From NCBI GenBank assembly GCA_001789855.1, contig MGAT01000002.1, forward strand, positions 1,367 to 16,059: a stretch of 14,693 bases of DNA. Reading direction: 5' to 3'. The DNA is from Candidatus Roizmanbacteria bacterium RIFCSPLOWO2_01_FULL_44_13 (GTDB taxonomy: Bacteria; Patescibacteriota; Microgenomatia; UBA1406; GWC2-37-13). The notes under the pieces were generated by a model, which saw only the letters and a list, made by a program, of their open reading frames with translations, ran no database searches and was not told where the DNA came from. Below are positions 6,107 to 13,558 of the stretch, one piece after another (positions within the stretch are counted from its first letter, which is position 1; each line of letters begins with the position of its first letter). The position numbers and the translations under genes were made by a program.

Positions 6107-8542
6107 ATGAAAACAGAAAAAATCGAAGAGACTTCAGACCTCGAAGGAAAAACAATTCTCATCGTCGACACCGGACCGATAAAAAAGAGATTTATTTTTC
6201 AGAAGTTGAAGAAAATGGGTTTGCGCGTCATTTGCGTCAACAAAGAAAAAAACTGGGCCGCTCCCTATGTCGACCACTGGGTTCTTAGTGATACAACCGA
6301 TCACCGGGAAACGATTTCCAATATCGAGTTTTACATAAAAGAAAATCCCGACGATAAAATAAGCGGCGTTTTGACTTTTTGGGAAGACGACGTTCTTCTC
6401 ACCTCAAAAATTGTCGACAAATTTAATTTTATAGGCGTCCCCTATCACATCGCAAAAAAAGTGAGGAATAAATATTTATTCCGGGAGTTTTGCCAGGAAA
6501 ACGATATTCCCTCCCCCGGGCACGTCCTCATAAAAAACGAAAAAGACTTGAGGCAAGTCCGAGAAAATCTGAATTTTCCCGTGGTGATAAAGCCGTCCTA
6601 CGGATCGGCCAGTTCGTTCATCGTCAAAGTTGAGGACGAAGAAGAACTGGAAGAAACTTATCAATTCGTCAAGCGAAACATATCCGTCTCTGCCGAATCG
6701 GCCTTGTCCGACGGCCTCGATATTTTTGTCGAAGAATATATTGAAGGGGACGAAGTCGACGTCGACGCCGTCTTACAAAACGGAAAGATAAAGTTTTATT
6801 CTATTTCCGATAACTTCAATAAAAGCAAGGACATTTTTTTCATGGACAGCGGTCAGGCGGTTCCTTCGAGTTTGCCGGAAGACGACCAAGCACTAATTTT
6901 GGATGTTCTTGAAGAGACGGTAGAAAAATTAGGAATCCAAAACGGCATCGTCCACTTTGAAGCCAAATCGACGAAAAAAGGCCCGGTGCCCTTGGAGTGT
7001 AACTTGAGGATGGGCGGCGACTATGTATATTCATATATAAAGGGAGTTTGGGACGTCGACCTGATAGAAATGGCGGTCAAGGTGGCGGTGGGGATTTACA
7101 TCAAGAGCATCAAGCTCGAGGCGCCAAAGAAATACATCATCGGTTGGGATTTATACCCGAAAGAGTCGGGGGTAATTGTCCAGCTCGAGATCTCGGAAAA
7201 ATTAAAGCACTTCAAACATCTCGAAGAGCTGCACCTCTATAAAAAAATCGGCGAACCGATTCTGATCCAACCGGAGGGTTCAGATTATTTAGGTTGGCTC
7301 ACCGTTTCCGGAAAAAATTTAGTCGACGCCCAAGACAATTTATCGGAAGCTCTCGATTATATTGACTTTAAAGTGGTTAAGTTTGACCCGGCCTCTTCTC
7401 TCGGAAAAACGGAAAGGCGCCACCGCCATACCTTTGCCGCGATCCAACCCGACACGATCGTCCGTGCCGCCAAATTCGAAACCATCAAAAGATTATCCCG
7501 CACCAATTTGAGGAAACTCCACATCGGGATCGCCTGCAATATCTACGACGAAAACGGGAATAGCGTGGAGAAGGATTTGATGTCGGTCGGAAAAAATGTA
7601 GAAAAAACTCTGGTCAAAAGGGGTTATAAAATTTCTTTTTTTGACTTCAACAATTTGCCGAAAGCTTTTGCCGATTTGAGGTCGAGCGGCGTCGACGTGG
7701 TTTTTAACGTTTGCGAAAGGATCAACGATTCGGAGCTTTTGGAGCCGCATGCCGCCGCCATTCTCGACACCCTACAAATTCCTTATACCGGCAGCAACCC
7801 GTTTACCCTAACCCTGGGTGTCGACAAGATCAGGGTAAAAAAACTCTTGGCTTATCACGACATTCCCACCCCCAACTGGGACTATGCCTACACTATGGAC
7901 GACGAGATCGACGACGAGCTGAAGTATCCTTTAATCGTCAAACCAGGTAATTCCCACAACTCTATCGGAATAACGAACGAGTCGGTCGTCACTAATAAAA
8001 GGGAGTTAAAAAAACAACTAGAAGGAATTATCGTAAAAATGCGTCGACCCGCCCTCGTTGAGGAATACATCGAGGGCGACGAATACGACGTCTCCATAAT
8101 CGGAAATGACGAGAGCGACTTGCGCGTATTACCCCTTTCCCGTTCCATCTTCGATAAGATGCCCAAGGGCTATTGGCACATTTATCCTTATGACGCGAAA
8201 TGGAAAGAAAAAAACGTCTACGACAAAATTATGATCCAGCGCCCGCCAAAGAATATCAGCAAAAGATTGGAATCGTTGATCACGGAAATATCGCTGGACA
8301 CCTATAACATTCTTGACTGCCACGACTACGGCCGTGTCGAGGTAAAAATCGACAAGAACAATAACCCGTACGTTTTGGAGTTAAATCCAAATGCGGGAAT
8401 CAATACGGAAGACTGTATGCCGGCCTGCGCCGAGCTCATTGGCTTGGACTACGGCGACTTTATTGAAGAAATCATCAGGATGGCGATCCGTCGCTACAAA
8501 AACAGGCCACCCTACTTCCACCTCCAGGCTAACTTGATGTAA
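6107..8542 (+). CDS. Double ATP-grasp ligase (CPS/carnosine-synthase-like half plus D-Ala-D-Ala-ligase-like half)
   Basis: An 811-residue protein with two complete ATP-grasp modules, so it should join two or three carboxylate/amine substrates with ATP. Its substrates are unknown. The N half (about 15-425) has a Rossmann-like pre-domain (TILIVDTG), FPVVIKPSYGSASS (157-170), IFVEEYIEGDEVDVDAV and the metal-binding strand PLECNLRMGGD (295-305), then a C-terminal subdomain. The C half (about 470-800) follows D-Ala-D-Ala ligase: LHIGIACN, NVCE (534-537), IPYTGSN, YPLIVKPGNSHNSIGI (607-622), LVEEYIEGDEYDVSIIGN, then YGRVEVKID and YVLELNPNAGI with metal-ligand positions E758 and N760. Upstream in-frame starts at 6089, 6095 and GTG 6101 fall in or at the promoter, so ATG 6107 is preferred, not proven. 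It ends 3 nt from convergent tRNA-Val. Confidence 0.85.
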   Translation: MKTEKIEETSDLEGKTILIVDTGPIKKRFIFQKLKKMGLRVICVNKEKNWAAPYVDHWVLSDTTDHRETISNIEFYIKENPDDKISGVLTFWEDDVLLTSKIVDKFNFIGVPYHIAKKVRNKYLFREFCQENDIPSPGHVLIKNEKDLRQVRENLNFPVVIKPSYGSASSFIVKVEDEEELEETYQFVKRNISVSAESALSDGLDIFVEEYIEGDEVDVDAVLQNGKIKFYSISDNFNKSKDIFFMDSGQAVPSSLPEDDQALILDVLEETVEKLGIQNGIVHFEAKSTKKGPVPLECNLRMGGDYVYSYIKGVWDVDLIEMAVKVAVGIYIKSIKLEAPKKYIIGWDLYPKESGVIVQLEISEKLKHFKHLEELHLYKKIGEPILIQPEGSDYLGWLTVSGKNLVDAQDNLSEALDYIDFKVVKFDPASSLGKTERRHRHTFAAIQPDTIVRAAKFETIKRLSRTNLRKLHIGIACNIYDENGNSVEKDLMSVGKNVEKTLVKRGYKISFFDFNNLPKAFADLRSSGVDVVFNVCERINDSELLEPHAAAILDTLQIPYTGSNPFTLTLGVDKIRVKKLLAYHDIPTPNWDYAYTMDDEIDDELKYPLIVKPGNSHNSIGITNESVVTNKRELKKQLEGIIVKMRRPALVEEYIEGDEYDVSIIGNDESDLRVLPLSRSIFDKMPKGYWHIYPYDAKWKEKNVYDKIMIQRPPKNISKRLESLITEISLDTYNILDCHDYGRVEVKIDKNNNPYVLELNPNAGINTEDCMPACAELIGLDYGDFIEEIIRMAIRRYKNRPPYFHLQANLM

Positions 8543-8545
8543 GAG

Positions 8546-8617
8546 TGGTCGCTGAGGGATTTGAACCCCCAACATCTTCGATGTAAACGAAGCGCTCTAC
8601 CGTTGAGCTAAGCGACC
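8546..8617 (-). tRNA. tRNA-Val (anticodon UAC)
   Basis: The minus strand folds as a full cloverleaf: acceptor GGTCGCT/AGCGACC, D arm GCTC/GAGC, anticodon stem CTTCG/CGAAG with loop TTTACAT (anticodon TAC, reading GUA), T arm GGGGG/CCCTC with loop TTCAAAT, and discriminator A at 8546. The next bases read CTC, so CCA is not encoded. It lies 6 nt downstream of tRNA-Ile and is probably cotranscribed with it. Confidence 0.95.
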
Positions 8618-8623
8618 TGCGGG

Positions 8624-8695
8624 TGGGTACGGATAGAATCGAACTATCGGTCTGTTCTTTATCAGAGAACTGTTTTACCATTAAACTACGTACCC
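8624..8695 (-). tRNA. tRNA-Ile (anticodon GAU)
   Basis: Minus-strand cloverleaf: acceptor GGGTACG/CGTACCC, D arm GTTT/AAAC, anticodon stem GTTCT/AGAAC with loop CTGATAA (anticodon GAT, reading AUC and AUU), T arm GATAG/CTATC with loop TTCGATT, and discriminator A at 8624. CCC follows, so CCA is not encoded. A TATAAT -10 box (8707-8712) lies 11 nt before the mature 5' end. Confidence 0.95.
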
Positions 8696-8706
8696 AAAAC
8701 TTTAAA

Positions 8707-8721
8707 ATTATATCATATAAT
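8707..8721. promoter_or_regulatory. Symmetric divergent -10 boxes (tRNA-Ile and PRC/CBS gene)
   Basis: The 15-mer ATTATATCATATAAT is a perfect inverted repeat around a 3-bp centre. It gives a consensus TATAAT on each strand: 8707-8712 facing the tRNAs and 8716-8721 facing the gene at 8727. On the plus strand only 5 nt separate the box from the ATG, so that mRNA should be leaderless. Neither side has a good -35. Confidence 0.7.
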
Positions 8722-8726
8722 TAGCT

Positions 8727-9941
8727 ATGATCTACTTTTCGGAAATCCACCAGAAAAAAGTAGTCACCGAGGACGGAATCGCGATTGGTCACCTCGAAGA
8801 TTTTATCTTTTTAGCCACGGATAATCCTCTCGTTACCAAAATTGTCGTCAGAGGCAGCGAGGCTCAGAAATTAATCATCTCGACTGACTATATAATAAGG
8901 ATCAACTCCTATATTACGATTGAAAAAGAATACATGACTTCTTACTTGGAAGAAAATGAACTCTATTTGGTAAAAAATCTCCTCGACAAGCAAATCATCG
9001 ATATCAAAGGCAACAAAATCGTCCGGGTCAACGACGTCGCCATCCAGGATAAAGAACGATTAGCAATTGCCGGAGTCGACATCGGCCTATATGGCTTGGC
9101 GAGGAGGTTAAAAATAGGAGGGGACGCCGTCGTCAAACTTTTGAGATTCTTCAATATGAAATTGACGTCGGAATTTTTGTCCTGGGCGGACATCCAGCCT
9201 TTGGAACTGATCCGCGGCAAGGTACGCCTTCGGGGACAGGAAGAAAAAATGCAAAAAGTTAGACCGGAGGACTTGGCCGATTACTTGGAGCGGACCAATG
9301 TCATCAACGCGGGAAAGTTTCTTAAAATTCTCGACACCGAAAAAGCCGCCGAAGTCGTCAGCAATCTGAACATCAACTATCAGACCTCGATTTTTAAGCA
9401 CTTTCAGTCAGACAAAGCCGCCCGTATGATTACCTTTATCGACCCGGACGAAGCGGTCGACGTATTATTAACTCTGTCCAAAAAAAAACGGGAAGAGATT
9501 ATGGGGTACCTTGAGGAACCGGTAAGAAATCAAATCGAAAGGCTGTTGGATTTTTCAAAAAATCCGATTGGAGATTTGATTACGACGGAATATCTCACCG
9601 TAGCTCCGGAAGATACCGTCCGCCAAGTACTGGATATAATCAGAAAGACGACGGCGGACTTCTCCACCCTCGACTACGTTTATGTCGTGAACAAAAAACT
9701 CGAATTGGTCGGCGTGTTCAGCCTGCACAATTTGGTTCTTCAGGACTTGGAAACGCCGATTTACAAATTCATGACCCAAAACGTCGTCGTCATTCACATG
9801 ACTACCCCGCTCGAAATCGCTGTCAAAAAAATGCTCAAATACAAACTCTATGCTTTACCGGTAATTTCTCAGGAGAAAACCATACAAGGAATTGTCACGA
9901 TCGACGACATCAGCAGTTCGATATTAAAAAAATTCACTTGA
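8727..9941 (+). CDS. PRC-barrel / MgtE N-domain / CBS-pair protein
   Basis: A 404-residue soluble protein, probably a regulator. Residues 1-80 look like a PRC-barrel (SEIHQKKVVTEDGIAIGHLEDF), with a second PRC-like unit at about 82-165 (LDKQIIDIKGNKIVRVNDVAI). Residues about 175-275 are the helical MgtE N-terminal superhelix (RPEDLADYLERTN, DTEKAAEVVSNL, DPDEAVDVLLTL). Residues 280-404 are two CBS repeats (IGDLITTEYLTVAPEDTVRQVLDII and IYKFMTQNVVVIHMTTPLEIAVKKML), which usually bind adenine nucleotides. The MgtE transmembrane channel domain is absent, so this is not a magnesium channel. I recall the same domain order elsewhere next to NRAMP-type metal transporters, but no transporter is here. 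Its stop overlaps the next ATG by one base (TGATG), so the two are cotranscribed and probably coupled. Confidence 0.85.
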   Translation: MIYFSEIHQKKVVTEDGIAIGHLEDFIFLATDNPLVTKIVVRGSEAQKLIISTDYIIRINSYITIEKEYMTSYLEENELYLVKNLLDKQIIDIKGNKIVRVNDVAIQDKERLAIAGVDIGLYGLARRLKIGGDAVVKLLRFFNMKLTSEFLSWADIQPLELIRGKVRLRGQEEKMQKVRPEDLADYLERTNVINAGKFLKILDTEKAAEVVSNLNINYQTSIFKHFQSDKAARMITFIDPDEAVDVLLTLSKKKREEIMGYLEEPVRNQIERLLDFSKNPIGDLITTEYLTVAPEDTVRQVLDIIRKTTADFSTLDYVYVVNKKLELVGVFSLHNLVLQDLETPIYKFMTQNVVVIHMTTPLEIAVKKMLKYKLYALPVISQEKTIQGIVTIDDISSSILKKFT

Positions 9942-10762
9942 TGAAAAGCTTATATGTCATCGCCGACTGGGCAGCCGACTCATTGACGCGCGCCGAAGTC
10001 AAAATCGCCGTCGAGGGATTCCTCAAAGATTCGAAGGGATCCAACATCAGTTTTATTTCTTCCACTCCGTCGACCATTCACACCAGTTTCTTAATCGCCC
10101 AACTGGCGCTCGACGTCGAAAGATACGGCCAGCCGTTAGAAACTGTGATCTTCCAAAATAGCGATCCGAGGCTGAAAGTATATGAGGCAACGAGAAATAC
10201 CGAAGGGACAACGCCAGTAATCGTCAAATTAAAGAGCGGAATTTATTTGCTCGGCCCCAACTGCGAATACGATTTTTCTCTCGTCAAAGACAAAGTAGAA
10301 GAAATCTTTGTTTACAAAGGTATAAAAGTCCACGGACAGTTCCATTCCCGTGATTTGTATTCACGCGTTTGCGCCCACCTGATGGATTATTTGGAAGACG
10401 AATTGGAGTTGGATGAAATTTCGGTTGATGAAATTCCCGACTTAACCGGTTTTTATATCGGCCACATCGATAATTTTGGCAATATAAAAACGACCATCCG
10501 GCAAGAAGATTTTAAAGGCAAATACGAATACGGCGACCTGGTCGGCCTAAAAATAAACAACGTCACAAAAAAAGCGAAATTCGTCGCCAATCTTTTCGGC
10601 GGTACTCCGGGCGAGTTGGTGATATACCCGGGGTCATCCGGCGCGCCGGACAACCGTTTTTTGGAGATAACTATTTGGCGTCACTTCACGGAAACTGTTC
10701 CGACGACGGGCCGCGAAGAATTCAATAAGCCGAGAGTCGGCAGCGTAATAGAACTACTTTAG
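9941..10762 (+). CDS. Divergent DUF62 protein (SAM hydroxide adenosyltransferase / halogenase superfamily)
   Basis: A 273-residue protein resembling the fold of fluorinase, chlorinase and SAM-hydroxide adenosyltransferase, enzymes that cleave S-adenosylmethionine to adenosine-type products plus methionine. Clear family motifs are FHSRDLYSRVCAHL (134-147, usually FHGRDxxAPxAAxL, with candidate active-site His135), YIGHIDNFGNIKTTI (172-186, usually xYIDxFGN) and a C-terminal beta domain with LVIYPGSSGAP. The N-terminal strand IADWAADS replaces the usual TDFGxxD. The loop that normally reads VDPGVGxxRR (active-site Asp and Arg) reads QNSDPRLKV, so the water-activating triad is altered or shifted and activity is uncertain. 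The start is the ATG in the TGATG overlap, not the TTG one codon earlier. Second gene of its operon. Confidence 0.75.
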   Translation: MKSLYVIADWAADSLTRAEVKIAVEGFLKDSKGSNISFISSTPSTIHTSFLIAQLALDVERYGQPLETVIFQNSDPRLKVYEATRNTEGTTPVIVKLKSGIYLLGPNCEYDFSLVKDKVEEIFVYKGIKVHGQFHSRDLYSRVCAHLMDYLEDELELDEISVDEIPDLTGFYIGHIDNFGNIKTTIRQEDFKGKYEYGDLVGLKINNVTKKAKFVANLFGGTPGELVIYPGSSGAPDNRFLEITIWRHFTETVPTTGREEFNKPRVGSVIELL

Positions 10763-10787
10763 TCTCAATAATCGGGCTAGGAAAAGT

Positions 10788-10815
10788 TTAAAGTCCGATG
10801 GACTACTTTTCTTTA
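10788..10815. terminator. Bidirectional terminator between the DUF62 gene and 16S
   Basis: Hairpin AGTCC/GGACT (10792-10796 with 10800-10804, 3-nt loop). It is followed on the plus strand by ACTTTTCTTT and on the minus strand by TTTAAACTTTT. It lies in the 68-bp gap between two convergent genes and can serve both. The stem is short, so efficiency is uncertain. Confidence 0.5.
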
Positions 10816-10830
10816 AAAAGAAAAATAAAG

Positions 10831-12338
<1,508 letters not shown>

Positions 12339-12345
12339 GTTTATT

Positions 12346-12364
12346 GTCCCGCACGCGGCGGGAC
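12346..12364. other. Leader hairpin just before the 16S 5' end
   Basis: GTCCCGC (12346-12352) pairs with GCGGGAC (12358-12364) around a 5-nt loop, a strong 7-bp GC stem about 8 nt upstream of the mature 16S 5' end. It is probably a pre-rRNA processing structure, an inference from position. It is too close to 16S and lacks a U-tract, so it should not be a terminator. Confidence 0.5.
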
Positions 12365-12397
12365 TCCTAACCCGATTAATAAGACTAAAAAAATGAA

Positions 12398-12492
12398 ATT
12401 AAATTGGCTTGGAATAAAAAACTGTCAAAATTGTCAAAGTGCACCCCAAATTTGGGGAATTCCATTCTATACCAGTCGAAAGTAAAAATCAA
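12398..12492 (-). promoter_or_regulatory. 16S rRNA promoter region, P1 plus possible P2
   Basis: P1: -35 TTGATT (12487-12492), 17-bp spacer, -10 TAGAAT (12464-12469), lying directly after the mreB stop. P2 is less certain: two consensus TTGACA boxes 9 bp apart (12432-12437 and 12423-12428) with TTTAAT (12398-12403) or AATTTA (12400-12405) as possible -10. Between P1 and P2 is a 14-bp palindrome at the predicted P1 start site. Confidence 0.6.
12444..12457. promoter_or_regulatory. Palindromic operator-like site in the 16S promoter
   Basis: CCCCAAATTTGGGG is a perfect 14-bp palindrome with no central gap. Its first base on the minus strand coincides with the predicted P1 transcription start (about 12457) and it lies just upstream of the tandem TTGACA boxes. 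A dimeric regulator bound here would block P1. With no gap it is less suited to an RNA hairpin. Confidence 0.45.
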
Positions 12493-12501
12493 GCTCGGAT
12501 T

Positions 12502-13557
12502 TTAAAGGATTATTAGCTTTGAAAGTTCTTCCTCATGGCTCGCGAGTTTCATCAAACCGGAGATCGTCGCATATTCAAGCCCCCCTCCAGCGGTAACGTC
12601 TATTTTAATTTCCTGCGAGATAAACCGGTCGATGCCGCGGATAGTGGAGAGGCCTCCTGTCAAGATAATACCACCGCCTATAACCTCGTCCACTATTTCC
12701 GGCGCCGAAGACTCGATTAATTCTTTGATCGTATCAATAATTTGATTAAAAGAAGTGAGCAGCGCCTCTTTGATGTCGGAAGTTTTTATCCTCACCGTTT
12801 TTGGCAAGCCCGTTTCTAAAGACTTGCCCCTGATGGTGGTTATTTTTTCCTCGTCCTCGAAATTCAACAAATTGATTTTTAATTGTTCACAGGTTGCCTC
12901 GCCCAGAATGATCCCGTATTTGAGGTAAATGTAATTGTAAATAACTTTATTCATATGATCTCCGGCGGTCTTTAGAGTTCTTTGGCTGATGATTCCTCCC
13001 GATCCGACAATCGAGAGTTCGATTAACCCTCCGCCGAGGTCGGCCACGAGCACGGGCTTGTGAGAGAAAATATTGATTCCGGCTCCGGCCGCCGTTGCCA
13101 GGGCTTTTTCAAGAATATAAACTTGCGATAGCCCGGCCTTGAAAAGAGATTCCTGGACGGCTTTCTGTTCAATTTCGGTGGCGATGCCGGGGACAACGGC
13201 GAAGCCCCTTAGGGCGGGCTTGATCCAAGAATTGGAAAAATAGAGATAGGCGGATCGCTCTAGAAACTTGCCGATTAAGGCGACTTCGGCGTCAAAATCG
13301 GAGATGACACCCGCTACGACGGGGCGAATAATTTTAATGAATTCCGGCGTTTTTCCGAGAATCGATTTGGCTTCGTCGCCAAAAAAAAGATAGTCGTGTC
13401 CTCTCTGATTATAACCGAGGTAGGTCGCCTCCTTGAGAATAACGCCGCGGTCCTGGATGGCGATTTTGGTGACGCTGGTCCCCAAATCAAAATAAATTTC
13501 AAAATTAGCAAAAAATGGCAGCTTGATTTTTCTTACTCTATTGATTAGATTTAACAT
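12502..13557 (-). CDS. mreB: Rod shape-determining protein MreB
   Basis: Bacterial actin that polymerises under the inner membrane and guides cell-wall synthesis. It has 351 residues from the ATG at 13557. Phosphate-1 loop FDLGTSVTK (23-31), VGDEAK-like FGDEAKSILGKTPEFI (59-74), IRPVVAGVISDF (77-88), phosphate-2 DLGGGLIEL (173-181), GKSLETGLPKTVRI (244-257, an MreB hallmark) and the adenosine motif GGGIILTGGLS (294-304) are all in order. The N-terminus LINRVRKIKLPFF is basic and hydrophobic and could be the membrane-binding amphipathic helix. The usual IEEP segment reads LEKA (149-152) and GGGTTE reads GGGLIE, so it is a divergent MreB. A TTG start 4 codons upstream is possible but unnecessary. 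Its ATG is one base from the divergent O-antigen-ligase-like gene. Confidence 0.93.
   Translation of the reverse strand: MLNLINRVRKIKLPFFANFEIYFDLGTSVTKIAIQDRGVILKEATYLGYNQRGHDYLFFGDEAKSILGKTPEFIKIIRPVVAGVISDFDAEVALIGKFLERSAYLYFSNSWIKPALRGFAVVPGIATEIEQKAVQESLFKAGLSQVYILEKALATAAGAGINIFSHKPVLVADLGGGLIELSIVGSGGIISQRTLKTAGDHMNKVIYNYIYLKYGIILGEATCEQLKINLLNFEDEEKITTIRGKSLETGLPKTVRIKTSDIKEALLTSFNQIIDTIKELIESSAPEIVDEVIGGGIILTGGLSTIRGIDRFISQEIKIDVTAGGGLEYATISGLMKLASHEEELSKLIIL
13523..13551 (+). promoter_or_regulatory. Promoter of the O-antigen-ligase-like gene, inside mreB
   Basis: -35 TTGATT (13523-13528), 17-bp spacer, -10 TAGATT (13546-13551), then 7 nt to the ATG at 13559, so the transcript should be leaderless. 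The whole promoter lies within the first dozen codons of mreB on the opposite strand. Confidence 0.65.
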
Positions 13558-13558
13558 A

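Noticed and set aside
8546..8695. tRNA-associated integration site (att) or integrated element
   Set aside because: No integrase, no duplicated tRNA 3' end and no change of composition beside the tRNAs was seen.
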